DNA of 64,000 nucleotides from TMED14 sp002378565 (GTDB lineage Bacteria > Bacteroidota > Bacteroidia > Flavobacteriales > Schleiferiaceae): assembly GCA_943846715.1 (NCBI GenBank), contig OX044356.1, positions 1 through 64,000 on the forward strand, written 5' to 3'. Below, piece after piece: positions 35,407-45,203 of this stretch (position 1 is its first letter; each line of letters begins with the position of its first letter). The position numbers and the translations under genes were made by a program. The notes beneath the pieces were generated by a model, which had not been told where the DNA came from, ran no database searches, and was given only the letters and a program-made list of their open reading frames with translations.

Positions 35407-37548
35407 ATGAAAAGAATCATTGCCACCCTCCTCGTAGCTATCATGCTCGTCCCCACAGCTTCCCTCACTGCAGGTGAAGGCATGTGGATTCCGCTTCTCA
35501 TGAAGAAGCTCAACTACAAAGACATGCGAAAAGCTGGCCTCAAGCTGTCGGTGAAAGACATGTACTCGGTTAACCACGGCAGCCTCAAGGATGCAATTGT
35601 TTCGCTTAACGGCGGCAGCTGCACAGCTGAAATCATTTCCTCAAAAGGTCTCCTACTCACTAACCACCACTGTGGTTTTGATGCCATTCGCAGCCACTCA
35701 ACAGTGGAGGACAATTACTTGGAGGATGGTTTTTGGGCCATGAACATGAGTGAAGAATTGCCCAATCCCGGCATGTTTGTCTCTTTTTTGATTCGCATGG
35801 AAGATGTGACCAAGGAGATCAACAAGGTTCTCACCGATGACATGTCTGAATCAGAGCGTTCCAAGGCAGCTTCAGCTGCGTCGAAGGCCTTGATTGAAGA
35901 GGCAACCAAAGACACGGATTACCGTGCCGATGTGGAGACTTTCTACCATGGCAATGAGTTTTACCTCTTTGTTTATCAGCGCTATACAGACATTCGCATG
36001 GTGGGAGCTCCCCCCAGCAGCATTGGTAAATTTGGTGGCGACACCGACAACTGGATGTGGCCTCGTCACACAGGTGACTTCTCCATGTTCCGCGTGTACG
36101 CTGACAAAAAGAACCAACCTGCCGACTACAGTGCTGACAATTTGCCTTTGAAGCCTAAGCATCACTTGCCCGTGAGCTTGAAAGGTGTGGAAGATGGTGA
36201 CTTTGCCATGGTCTGGGGTTACCCGGGAAGCACCGATCGCTACCTCTCTTCTTGGGGCGTGGAGCAGGCTGTAGACCTGCACAACCCGACAGTGGTTGAC
36301 ATCCGTGCCGCTAAATTGGCCGTCCTACGCAAGTACATGAATGCTGATGAGACTGTGAAGATCCAGCTGGCATCCAGCTACGCTCGGACAGCCAACTACT
36401 GGAAGTACTATATCGGTCAGACAGAGCAATTGGTCAACAACAACGTGCACAGCAAAAAGACGGCTCTTGAAGCAGACTTCACTATGTGGGTCAATGCAAA
36501 GCCTGCCCGTCAGGCAAAATATGGTGAGACCCTCAAGCTGATGGAAGACTACTATGCCGCCACTGACAAGGGCGTTAAGAACAATGTCTATTTGATGGAG
36601 GCTGTGGTTCGTGGCCCATCCGCCGCACTGTTTGCTTACCGCATGGCATCTGCCCTGAAGCGAGGCATAAGCGATAAAGCGATGATGGATCGCATGTCGC
36701 GTGCTTTGAAAGACCAGGCAACCGAGCATTTCTCCACCTTCCACGCAGAGTCTGACAGAGATCTCATGGCCGTCCTATGGGAGATGTACGCCAATAACGT
36801 GCCCCGTGACCAGCTGCCTGCATTTATTTCAGATGTAGCAGCCTCAGGTGAAGGCTTCATCAATTTTGCAGATGTTATTTATGAAGAAAGCATTTTCATG
36901 TCAGAGGAACGCTTTACGGAATTCCTTGCATCCCCAGACAGCGCCATTTTAGCGGACGACCCCTTGACGAAAGTTGCAGACGGATTCCGCGAGGCATACT
37001 TTGGTTCTCGCGATGAGGCTTTGGAAAACAGCCAAGCAAGGGCTTACCGCCTGTGGACCGCTGGCGTTCGTGAGATGATGCCTGACCACAATTGGTCAGC
37101 AGATGCCAACAGCACCATGCGCATGACGTATGGCCATGTGGGGTCTTATGTGCCAAAGGACGGCGTCATCTACAATCACTACACAACACTGGAAGGTGTC
37201 ATGGAAAAGGAAGATCCAAACAATCCAGAGTTTGTTGTGCCCCCTCGTTTGAAGGAATTGTACAACGCAAAGGACTACGGTCGCTACGCCGATAAAAATG
37301 GTAACCTGCCTATCGGTGTCATTTCTGGCAATGACATCACGGGTGGCAACTCAGGTTCCCCATTGATCAACGCTAAGGGCGAGCTGATTGGCTGTGCCTT
37401 TGACGGCAACTGGGAGTCTATGAGTGGTGACATTTTCTTTGAGGACGAGCTGCAGCGCTGCATTTCTGTAGACGTTCGCTACATCCTATTTGTGATTGAC
37501 AAGTACGCCGGTGCCGGTCACTTGGTTGATGAGATGACTTTGCGGTAG
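35407..37548 (+). CDS. S46-family dipeptidyl-peptidase (DPP7-like)
   Basis: Secreted or periplasmic serine exopeptidase that releases dipeptides from peptide N-termini, used for peptide feeding. It has 713 residues with a signal peptide (MKRIIATLLVAIMLVPTASLTAG). Catalytic His88 is in LLTNHHCGFDAIRS; the Asp region is FGGDTDNWMWPRHTGDF; the catalytic Ser is in TGGNSGSPLI. The residue 25 positions after that Ser is Gly, the position that separates DPP7 (Gly) from the acidic-specific DPP11 (Arg), so DPP7-like specificity for hydrophobic P1 residues is expected. It stands alone with its own promoter and converges on parB. Confidence 0.94.
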   Translation: MKRIIATLLVAIMLVPTASLTAGEGMWIPLLMKKLNYKDMRKAGLKLSVKDMYSVNHGSLKDAIVSLNGGSCTAEIISSKGLLLTNHHCGFDAIRSHSTVEDNYLEDGFWAMNMSEELPNPGMFVSFLIRMEDVTKEINKVLTDDMSESERSKAASAASKALIEEATKDTDYRADVETFYHGNEFYLFVYQRYTDIRMVGAPPSSIGKFGGDTDNWMWPRHTGDFSMFRVYADKKNQPADYSADNLPLKPKHHLPVSLKGVEDGDFAMVWGYPGSTDRYLSSWGVEQAVDLHNPTVVDIRAAKLAVLRKYMNADETVKIQLASSYARTANYWKYYIGQTEQLVNNNVHSKKTALEADFTMWVNAKPARQAKYGETLKLMEDYYAATDKGVKNNVYLMEAVVRGPSAALFAYRMASALKRGISDKAMMDRMSRALKDQATEHFSTFHAESDRDLMAVLWEMYANNVPRDQLPAFISDVAASGEGFINFADVIYEESIFMSEERFTEFLASPDSAILADDPLTKVADGFREAYFGSRDEALENSQARAYRLWTAGVREMMPDHNWSADANSTMRMTYGHVGSYVPKDGVIYNHYTTLEGVMEKEDPNNPEFVVPPRLKELYNAKDYGRYADKNGNLPIGVISGNDITGGNSGSPLINAKGELIGCAFDGNWESMSGDIFFEDELQRCISVDVRYILFVIDKYAGAGHLVDEMTLR

Positions 37549-37637
37549 ACCGACGAAGCCATAGCGCTGGATGGCATCATTCATGAGTCAGTTGAGCCAG
37601 TTTTATTGCCCCCAGGGATATAGATCTGTTTGAGGGC

Positions 37638-38507
37638 TTAACCCTTGAGCTTGTCAAGTGCAGACTGCAAGGCGGCTTTGTCTTTGAACTGAAGCACAAT
37701 GGAGCCATTGCCTTTAGCTGACATGGTGACCTTAGCCTGAAGGCCTAGGGCAGATTCAAAAACTTTAGCGGCTTTGAGGTTGTTCTTGGGTTTTGCAGAG
37801 ACTTGCTTGCTAGAACTACCCTTGCTTTTCACAGCGGACTCCATTTGTCGCACGCTCCAGTCACCTTTCAAGCAAGCCAGGTACAAGGCCTCTTGCACAG
37901 TTGAGTCATTCAAGCCAACCAAGGCACGCGCATGCCCCATGCTGATGGCGCGATCTCGTAACCCGGCTTGAACCAAGGAGGGAAGCTTCATCAGCCCTAA
38001 GTGGTTGGCCACCGAGGAGCGGTTCACCCCAACCCTTTCCGACACGCGTTGCTGGGTCAAATCACAGTCATCCATCAAGCGCTGGTAGGACAATGCCACC
38101 TCAATGGGGTCAAGGTTTTGCCGTTGAATGTTTTCCACCAAAGCCATTTCCAAGACAGCTTGGTCATCCGCAAAGCGGACGTAGACCGGAAGTTGTTTGA
38201 GGCCAGCACGCTTGGCTGCACGGTAACGTCGTTCGCCAGAGATGATCTGGTAGGCGCCGGGCTCCATCTGTCTGACGGTGATAGGCTGAACCAGCCCAAC
38301 GGATTGAATCGAAGCGGTCAATGCCTGCAGCCCCTCTTCTGAAAAAACAGTGCGGGGTTGATCGGGGTTAGCAGCAATCTGTGTGACGTCAACCATGAAG
38401 ACTCCACCAGCCAAAGCTTTTGCTTTCGGATCTTTTGCAGAGGTCACTGTGTGGTCTTTGAGCAAGGCTGAAAGACCTCTTCCCATTGCGGGTTTCCTGA
38501 TTGACAT
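37638..38507 (-). CDS. parB: ParB/Spo0J chromosome partition protein
   Basis: DNA-binding CTPase-type partition protein that loads at parS sites. Start chosen at 38507 (MSIRKPAMGRGLSALLKDH), giving 289 residues; an upstream in-frame start would add 24 unlikely residues. The N-terminal ParB domain has ISGERRYRAAKRAGL and ALVENIQRQNLDPIEVALSY; the HTH has LTQQRVSERVGVNRSSVANH. A basic linker precedes a C-terminal dimerisation helix (ALQSALDKLKG). No parA lies next to it in this window; the upstream neighbour is lepA, divergently placed. No canonical parS site was found by eye. Confidence 0.94.
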   Translation of the reverse strand: MSIRKPAMGRGLSALLKDHTVTSAKDPKAKALAGGVFMVDVTQIAANPDQPRTVFSEEGLQALTASIQSVGLVQPITVRQMEPGAYQIISGERRYRAAKRAGLKQLPVYVRFADDQAVLEMALVENIQRQNLDPIEVALSYQRLMDDCDLTQQRVSERVGVNRSSVANHLGLMKLPSLVQAGLRDRAISMGHARALVGLNDSTVQEALYLACLKGDWSVRQMESAVKSKGSSSKQVSAKPKNNLKAAKVFESALGLQAKVTMSAKGNGSIVLQFKDKAALQSALDKLKG

Positions 38508-38691
38508 AGGCCAAATATCGGCAATATCACTGGCTTTCCAAGGCCTTATTGAAGGATTTATCCAAGGGATATCACCCATCGCTAAATGGATAATCTGTTG
38601 GCTTTGATGGGCATCTACCGGGAGGTAAATCTCTGCTCGGCATCAATTGCCTGCAAGCATTTGAGCATGGAAAGGTTGCCTTGTGAGAACG

Positions 38692-38699
38692 TACATTTG
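38692..38699 (+). promoter_or_regulatory. -7 box of lepA
   Basis: TACATTTG matches TAnnTTTG and ends 6 bases before the lepA ATG at 38706, again implying a leaderless or near-leaderless message. No -33 element at the usual distance was recognised. Confidence 0.45.
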
Positions 38700-38705
38700 C
38701 GTCCC

Positions 38706-40502
38706 ATGAAGGACCTCAGAAATTTTTGCATCATTGCGCACATTGACCACGGTAAAAGCACCCTGGCTGATCGCTTGTTGGATGTCACATCAGCGGTGAC
38801 TGTTCGTGAGCAAAAAGCCCAGTTGCTTGACTCCATGGACTTGGAGCGTGAGCGGGGGATCACCATCAAGAGTCATGCGATTCAGATGGACTACAGCAAT
38901 GACAAAGGAACCTACAGGATCAATTTGATTGATACCCCGGGGCATGTTGACTTCAGCTATGAAGTGAGTCGATCAATTTCTGCCTGTGAGGGTGCCTTGC
39001 TGGTTGTTGACGCAGCACAAGGCATTCAGGCGCAGACCATTTCAAACTTGTACCTGGCCATTGAGCATGATCTGGAAATCATTCCCGTGATGAACAAGGT
39101 GGATTTGCCTTCAGCTAACCCGGAGGAAGTGGCTGATCAGATCATCGATTTGCTTGGCTGTAAGCGCGAAGACATCCTGTCTGTCAGCGCAAAAACGGGC
39201 GAAGGGGTTCAGGCCTTGTTGGACAACATTGTGGACAAGGTGCCGGCGCCCAAAGGTGACCCTGACGCGCCACTGCAGGCATTGATTTTTGATTCCGTGT
39301 ACAACTCCTACCGGGGCATTGAAGGCGTTTTCCGCATCATCAATGGCACTTTGAAAAAAGGCCAAAAGGTGAAGTTTATGGCCACGGAGAAAACCTATTT
39401 TGCTGATGAAATTGGTGTGCTTCGCTTGGAAAAGGATCCGGTTGATGTCATGAGTGCAGGAGATGTAGGCTACATCATATCGGGCATCAAGGAAGCAAAA
39501 GAAGTGAAAGTAGGTGACACGATCACCACGGTGGAAGGTGGCGCGACAGAGGCCATTTCAGGCTTCGAAGAAGTGAAGCCTATGGTCTTTGCAGGTATCT
39601 ACCCGGTGGTGACAGAAGAATTTGAAGAACTTCGTGCATCCCTTGAGAAATTGCAGCTCAACGATGCAAGTTTGACCTTTGAAGCAGAAACCTCTGCAGC
39701 ATTAGGCTTTGGTTTTCGCTGTGGATTCTTAGGGATGCTTCACATGGAGATCATTCAAGAGCGATTGGAGCGAGAATTTGGCATGTCCTGCATCACCACG
39801 GTTCCCAATGTGTCTTACCACGCCTACAGCAAAAAAAACCCCGACACCCTGGTGCTGGTGAACAACCCCACCGATTACCCAGATCCATCAGCCTTGGACC
39901 ATCTTGAAGAGCCCTTCATCAAGGCGCAGATCATCACCAAGAACGACTATGTTGGCGCAGTGATGAAACTCTGCATTGACAAGCGTGGCACCATCACAGG
40001 GCAAAATTATTTGACCCAAGATCGCGTGGAGTTGAGCTTTGAGTTGCCCCTGGCAGAAATTGTCTTTGGCTTCTATGACCGATTGAAAACCATTTCACGG
40101 GGTTATGCCTCCTTTGACTACCACCCCGTTGGCTACAGGCCCTCGAATTTGGTGAAGGTGGATGTGCTTCTCAATGGTGATCCCATCGACGCCTTGTCTG
40201 CATTGATTCACAAAAGCAGGTCCCATGACATTGGCAAAAGGCTCTGTATCAAACTCAAAGAACTCATCCCTCGCATGCAGTTTGTGATCGCCATACAGGC
40301 AGCCATTGGCGCAAAAATTATTGCCAGGGAAACCTTATCAGCCTTAAGAAAAGACGTCACGGCCAAATGCTATGGTGGTGACATTTCCAGAAAACGCAAG
40401 TTGTTGGAAAAGCAGAAGAAAGGCAAGAAGCGCATGCGTCAGCTGGGCAACGTAGAGGTGCCTCAGCAAGCCTTTTTAGCCGTGCTAAAACTTAACGACT
40501 AA
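38706..40502 (+). CDS. lepA: Elongation factor 4 (LepA) GTPase
   Basis: Ribosome-associated translational GTPase thought to back-translocate or rescue stalled ribosomes. The ATG at 38706 gives 598 residues, exactly the usual LepA length. G1 is AHIDHGKST (11-19), G3 DTPGHVD, G4 NKVD; domain IV RGYASFDYHPVGYRP and the C-terminal KKGKKRMRQLGNVEVPQQAF tail are diagnostic. The gene is divergent from parB and followed by tRNA-Gln. Confidence 0.98.
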   Translation: MKDLRNFCIIAHIDHGKSTLADRLLDVTSAVTVREQKAQLLDSMDLERERGITIKSHAIQMDYSNDKGTYRINLIDTPGHVDFSYEVSRSISACEGALLVVDAAQGIQAQTISNLYLAIEHDLEIIPVMNKVDLPSANPEEVADQIIDLLGCKREDILSVSAKTGEGVQALLDNIVDKVPAPKGDPDAPLQALIFDSVYNSYRGIEGVFRIINGTLKKGQKVKFMATEKTYFADEIGVLRLEKDPVDVMSAGDVGYIISGIKEAKEVKVGDTITTVEGGATEAISGFEEVKPMVFAGIYPVVTEEFEELRASLEKLQLNDASLTFEAETSAALGFGFRCGFLGMLHMEIIQERLEREFGMSCITTVPNVSYHAYSKKNPDTLVLVNNPTDYPDPSALDHLEEPFIKAQIITKNDYVGAVMKLCIDKRGTITGQNYLTQDRVELSFELPLAEIVFGFYDRLKTISRGYASFDYHPVGYRPSNLVKVDVLLNGDPIDALSALIHKSRSHDIGKRLCIKLKELIPRMQFVIAIQAAIGAKIIARETLSALRKDVTAKCYGGDISRKRKLLEKQKKGKKRMRQLGNVEVPQQAFLAVLKLND

Positions 40503-40573
40503 AGGGCTTTTGCGATTTGTGTTTTAGCACATGGCTGAAAAACAATTGTGACCTAAATTTGCGCTCCCATTGA

Positions 40574-40648
40574 TGCCCTATCGTCTAATTGGCAGGACAG
40601 CGGTTTTTGGTACCGTCAGTCAAGGTTCGAGTCCTTGTGGGGCAACCA
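40574..40648 (+). tRNA. tRNA-Gln (anticodon TTG), CCA encoded
   Basis: The cloverleaf folds cleanly: acceptor TGCCCTA pairs with TGGGGCA. The anticodon arm GCGGT/ACCGT carries the loop TTTTGGT with anticodon TTG. The T-arm is AAGG-TTCGAGT-CCTT. The 3' CCA is present at 40646-40648. A strong terminator follows within 10 bases, so the gene is a single unit. Confidence 0.96.
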
Positions 40649-40656
40649 TCAATGAA

Positions 40657-40682
40657 AGCCGTGCGAAAGCACGGCTTTTTTT
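40657..40682 (+). terminator. Rho-independent terminator after tRNA-Gln
   Basis: Perfect 8-bp stem AGCCGTGC / GCACGGCT with a GAAA tetraloop, followed by an uninterrupted T-run of about seven bases. It ends the tRNA transcript just before the convergent membrane-protein gene. Confidence 0.9.
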
Positions 40683-40687
40683 ATGCG

Positions 40688-42043
40688 TCAATGTTCGCCA
40701 CGCAACGCTGCTTGGTAATCGGGCGGATCCAACGTGGCCTTGTACCCCTCAGGGAAATGCTGCTTGAGAAAGACCTTTTCATAGGTAGACTGGCTCATGC
40801 TGTCATGGTGAATGATGCCAGCCATGTACTGCCAGTTTTGAAAGACGCTCAAGGCAATGAGCAGGACCAAGCCCCCGCGCGCAAGGCGTTTGGCATGAAT
40901 CGGCCAAGCCTCCATCGATGACAATGCATGGGCTAAAGGGATGGCCAACAAGGGGTAGCAGTCAATCAAGGGTCTTGCCCCAAATGAGCCGCCATACCAC
41001 CAGCACCACCAGCTGAAGGTGATGAACACAAACAGACTGAGGCCTACCAGCAGTGTCTTTGCACCCAGCTTATCATGGCGATGCATGCGCCACAAGCCAA
41101 GCAAGGGAAGTGCCATCAGGGGGCTGTAAAGAAGCCAGCCTTTGCGAAAAGAAAAGAGGCCATTCCACAATTGCGGGTCGGTAAAAAAGAAGCCTTCTTC
41201 CCCGTAAGAATAGACCAGCCAGTGACCGGTGTTGTGATGCCAGAAAAGGAGTTGGGGCAAGATCGCAAGGCAGGCAGCCACGACCAGGAGAAACCACTGC
41301 TTGACAGAGGGCAATCGGCCTTTGGGCAATTGCCAAGCCAGGAGAATCAAGATGAGGATCAGGTTGACAGGCCTGATAAGCACCATCAAGCCTGCGGCAA
41401 AACCCATCCCCGCTAACCAAGCGGAGGTTTGTCCTTTGCTGTTGTCATGGAATCGGTCAATGCCATGCATCAGCCCCGCCAGAAGGCAGAAGCTGAAAGC
41501 ATGCCCCATGGCAGATCTGAATGTGCTGTAGTATAGCAAATTGCTGCCAAGGAAAAGGATGACAAGGGCAAAGGATGTGACGGTTTGGGAAAAGCGTCGG
41601 CTGAGAATCCGCATCAAAAACCACAGCCCCAGCATGGCAAAAGTCAGCCCAGCAAAACCGATGGCAAACTGGTAAGGGAGGCTGTAGCCATCAGCTGGCC
41701 ATTGGTCTGTTGCGCTGGCCACACCATGTGCTAGCGCAAAGAAAGGGCTGTACAGGATGGCCAGGCCTCCAGACATTTTGATGAAATGCCCCCCGTCGTC
41801 ATGCTTGAAAATTTGCGTTGCCCGGGCGCCAGGTTCTGCCAACCAATCCCCCTTGAGCTCCATGTCATCATGGATGAATAGGGCGGGCAAGTAAACATAG
41901 TAGTCCGACACGTCCCATGCGATGACTTGGTTTCGCTTGCCCCGGGTCTCCTTGTAGCGCGATTGGCTGATGAAGGTGAACAGGGCAATGACGCAAAGAA
42001 GTAGCCAAGTGAATCTGGCAGTGTTGATCGCTTGCATGGCCAT
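40688..42043 (-). CDS. Multi-spanning membrane protein, possible GT-C glycosyltransferase
   Basis: I place the start at 42043 (MAMQAINTARFTWLLL), or 42037; an upstream start at 42082 would overlap the divergent lipoprotein gene. The product is about 451 residues with about eleven hydrophobic segments. A large first periplasmic loop contains AWDVSDYYVYLPALF with acidic residues, the position where GT-C enzymes such as mannosyltransferases keep their catalytic Asp. GARPLIDCYPLLAIPLAHAL near the end recurs in Bacteroidota homologues. The donor, acceptor and actual activity are unknown. No polysaccharide genes adjoin it. Confidence 0.6.
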   Translation of the reverse strand: MAMQAINTARFTWLLLCVIALFTFISQSRYKETRGKRNQVIAWDVSDYYVYLPALFIHDDMELKGDWLAEPGARATQIFKHDDGGHFIKMSGGLAILYSPFFALAHGVASATDQWPADGYSLPYQFAIGFAGLTFAMLGLWFLMRILSRRFSQTVTSFALVILFLGSNLLYYSTFRSAMGHAFSFCLLAGLMHGIDRFHDNSKGQTSAWLAGMGFAAGLMVLIRPVNLILILILLAWQLPKGRLPSVKQWFLLVVAACLAILPQLLFWHHNTGHWLVYSYGEEGFFFTDPQLWNGLFSFRKGWLLYSPLMALPLLGLWRMHRHDKLGAKTLLVGLSLFVFITFSWWCWWYGGSFGARPLIDCYPLLAIPLAHALSSMEAWPIHAKRLARGGLVLLIALSVFQNWQYMAGIIHHDSMSQSTYEKVFLKQHFPEGYKATLDPPDYQAALRGEH

Positions 42044-42063
42044 AAAGGTGCTAATTTTATCCC

Positions 42064-43008
42064 ATGACCTGGACCAAAACACCCATTTTTTTATTCATGC
42101 TGATGCTTGTGTTGGCCTGCCGGCCTCGCGAGAAGCCCATTGAGCTGCCCTTTCATGTTGACTACGGTGCTTATGGCTTGGATTTCAGTTCAGACTTCTA
42201 CGCTACAGGGATTGGGTCCACAGGTGCAACAGACATCTTTGAGGCATCTGGCGGGGTGGCCGTTTCAGGCATGCCCCAGGGTTTATGGACGATCAATGAC
42301 AGCGGGGACTCAAGCAACATCTACTTGATCAATGCCCTGACAGGGAAAACCTTGCTTCGGATGGCCTTGTCTGGTTTGTCTGCCGTGGACTGGGAGGACA
42401 TGGCACATCACACCGACTCTACAGGACAGCGTTGGCTGGTTGTGGCGGACATGGGTGACAACAACGCCATGCGTTCATCCGTTCAACTCTACGCCTTTCA
42501 CGAACCAACGTGGTCTGGCCTTGACACCACCGGTGGATGGACCAACCATGTACCCCTGGGATTGAAAATCTGGGACTTTGTCTACCCTGGTGGGGCTCGC
42601 GATGCAGAGGCCTTGTTTGTGGATCCCTTGACGGGCCAACCCTGCATCATCACCAAGCGAGAGGCCCGCAACGAGTTACACATGCTGCCTGCCTCACCTT
42701 CAGGGGGGTTGGATAGCACCACCTTCATTGGCAGCTTCCCGTTTTCTTCTAGCACTGCAGCAGATTGCGCAGCCATTGCTGGCCATGGCATGCCAATCAT
42801 CGTGAAGAGTTACCAGCACATTTGGCTGTGGGAACGCAGCGATGACATGTCCGTGGTTGAAGCTATGATCAAGACCCCAGTTCGCTTGCCCTACACGCAA
42901 GAAAGCCAGGGTGAAGCCTTGTGGTGGACCTTGGATGGTGGTTATGCCACGTTGTCAGAATCACCGATGGGCATGCCTGCTCAGGTGTGGGTGTATGACC
43001 GCAAATGA
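42064..43008 (+). CDS. Predicted beta-propeller lipoprotein
   Basis: A 314-residue lipoprotein. The signal peptide ends in a lipobox (LMLVLACRP, Cys near residue 19). The body has repeated Trp/Asp strands (LWTINDSGDSSNIYLIN, WEDMAHHTDSTGQRWLVVAD, DMGDNNAMRSSVQLYAF), like proteins that track phytase- or esterase-type propellers. I do not recognise a catalytic site. The last 91 residues are repeated, without a start, at 46,857-47,129 because of the local duplication. It converges on the T9SS gene fragment. Confidence 0.7.
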   Translation: MTWTKTPIFLFMLMLVLACRPREKPIELPFHVDYGAYGLDFSSDFYATGIGSTGATDIFEASGGVAVSGMPQGLWTINDSGDSSNIYLINALTGKTLLRMALSGLSAVDWEDMAHHTDSTGQRWLVVADMGDNNAMRSSVQLYAFHEPTWSGLDTTGGWTNHVPLGLKIWDFVYPGGARDAEALFVDPLTGQPCIITKREARNELHMLPASPSGGLDSTTFIGSFPFSSSTAADCAAIAGHGMPIIVKSYQHIWLWERSDDMSVVEAMIKTPVRLPYTQESQGEALWWTLDGGYATLSESPMGMPAQVWVYDRK

Positions 43009-44865
43009 ATCGGAATCCTTGACCACCACGAGAGGGTGATTGACCCTTATTGCCAATTAAAGTTGCTGGCTTTAGTGCCTAATTTGAAACGATGGCAAGC
43101 TGTACCCTTTGACCCCCACAGGTCAGGACATACATGCCTGCTGGCAAGTCACTGGGCAAGGTGATGGTCAGTACCTCATTGGCCCATTGACCGCTAAGGT
43201 CATGGAGGATTTTACCGCTGAAGTTGCTGAGCTGGATGGGCCCAGTATCAGAGGCAAACCCTGCCCAATGCACCACGGAACCGGCAAGGCTCGGGTTGGG
43301 GTAAAGGGCATTTTCCTGAGGTCTGTTCTCGTCCAACCCAATCATCTCTCCTAACTGTTTACTTAAGCTGGCACTGCCACCACAGACATTGTCAATGGTC
43401 AGGGTGATGACATAGCTGAGTGAAGGCACGGCATAATGATGCTGCTTGACAGGACCACCGCTGGAGGTGGTGCCATCTCCCCAGGACCAGTTGTAATTGT
43501 TGACGCCCACACTCAAGCTTGCATCAGACTCCACCCACATGCCGCTGCTTCCAGAGGAAAGGATGGCGGTGGTGAAGGCCGGGGTGGGGACTTCACAAAT
43601 GGTGACCGATTGGCTGCTGACAGAGCTCAATCCACAGGCGTTGTATACCGTTAAGATGACGGTGTATACGCCATTGTTTGTGTAGCTATGACTGACTGGG
43701 TTGGTGGCTGCACTGTTGCCATCGCCAAAATCCCACAACAGGGAACTGGCTCCCGTTGATGTGGAGGTGAACAAGGCAGAATTCCCAGAGATTGAGGCCG
43801 TGAAACCTGCCAGCAACTGCCCACAAACTTGGGTGTTTTGGGTGATGCTGTCAGTGCCGCCACAACTGTTGTTTTGGATCAATGTGACAGCGTAGTTTCC
43901 AGCTGTTGCGTAGTTGTGGTTAACCGGGTGACCAGCGCCCTGGTTGCCATCCCCAAAATCCCATTGGTAGCTGTCACCTAAAACAGGGTTGCTGGCGTTG
44001 AAAGTGCGGTTAAGTTGGGTGCCACTGTGGGTAAATGCTGCTGATATGTTGGGGCAAGGCAGGGTACTGAAGGTGATGGGACCAACCCATGCGCTGTAAA
44101 AGGTCGGGCCACAGGAATCCCTCACATAGGCATCATAGCTTGTGCTTGAACTGAGTCCCGTCAGGATGTAGGGGCTGCTTGACACGCTCCCCATGCTGGT
44201 ACTTGGCGTGAATCCGCTGACTCCCCATGCCACCTGACTCTGGCCACTGCCACTGCTGAAGCCTAGATTGCCACTGGTGGGACTGATGTTGGTCAAGGTC
44301 AAACTCGTTGGCGGAGTGCAAATGGGTTTTGGCGCCTCCACCACAGAGATGTCGTCCAAGCCCATCATGGCCCACCATCCACTGCTTCTACTGCCAGTGA
44401 ACCGCAGACGGAAGGTGTCATTGCGGTAGGCGTATAGGTTGATGATGGTCTCCGTCCATGCAGAGGTTTTTGCTGTCTGCGCGCCAGGGGTGATGGTGCC
44501 AATGTTGCTCCAGCCCGAGCCATCATTGATCGCCACCTGAAGTGAAGTGATGTTGCTGCCAAACAGGTGACTGTAAAAATGCACCTCTGGGGTATCCAGG
44601 GGCGTTACATCAATCCATGGCGTGGTAATTTTGCTGCTGAGATTGCTGCTGGAGCCGCCGACTATGTTGGTGTAGAGGTATTTGCCGCTGCCTTGCACGT
44701 CTCCGCTTGGACCGGTGTTGGCCCAGGGTGTGGCGCCGGCTTTTGGTGTCCAATAGTAAAGGGTGGTGTCAGAACGATTCCAGCAATCAGCAATTTGCGA
44801 ATTGACCTGTGGCCACCAGCTCAACTCAACCCAATCTGAGCCATTGAAATTCTCTGACCATGGCG
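42734..44865. repeat. Tandem duplication, left arm copy 1
   Basis: These 2,132 bases recur at 46855-48986 with a constant offset of 4,121. I found a single mismatch, near 44,712. They cover the end of the lipoprotein gene and the C-terminal half of the T9SS gene. The copy begins inside GCTTCCCGTT (42734-42743), the microhomology shared with the repeat junction. Confidence 0.95.
43079..44865 (-). pseudogene. C-terminal fragment of T9SS adhesin-like gene (copy 1)
   Basis: About 595 residues identical, apart from one Ala/Val change, to the C-terminal half of the protein at 47,200-50,988. It contains one jelly-roll/MAM-like module, an Fn3-like domain, three PKD domains and the T9SS sorting domain. 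The 5' half is missing: at 44866 the frame runs into AT-rich foreign DNA. It has no start codon or signal peptide of its own, so it cannot be secreted as written. Confidence 0.9.
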
Positions 44866-45203
44866 TTGTAAGAGAACTGATCGGACACGGAATTGGCCGC
44901 ATCATGCACGAAGAACCTGAAATGCCTAATTATGGTAAAAGAGGCCGTGGAAAAAAATTCCAAGAAGGCATGGTGGTTGCGATTGAACCGATGATTAATA
45001 TGGGAACTCATAAAATCCAACATCACAATGATGGATGGACAATTACCACACAAGACAACAAACCTAGTGCACATTTTGAACATAACGTAGCGCTTGTAGA
45101 TGGAAAACCTGAACTGCTATCTACCTTTGCCTACGTGTATGAAGCTCTTGGTATGAAAAGTAATGAAGAAGAAGGATTAAGAGCAGAAACTCTAAACGTA
45201 TAA
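44862..45203 (+). pseudogene. map: Type I methionine aminopeptidase, C-terminal fragment
   Basis: Removes N-terminal methionine in intact form. Only the last 110 or so residues remain, beginning GVVRELIGHGIG, with the metal/substrate motif HGIGRIMHEEPEMPNYG, the second metal region KFQEGMVVAIEPMIN and the catalytic-domain end SAHFEHNVALV. The N-terminal half, including the Asp-Asp metal ligands, is absent, so it is inactive. The join to the T9SS sequence falls exactly at the insert boundary. Sequence composition differs sharply from the surroundings. Confidence 0.88.

Noticed and set aside
44763..45203. A 146-codon plus-strand frame that appears to be one protein across 44,866
   Set aside because: Its first third is antisense to the adhesin fragment and only the part from about 44,862 is methionine aminopeptidase; the fusion is an artefact of the insert boundary.
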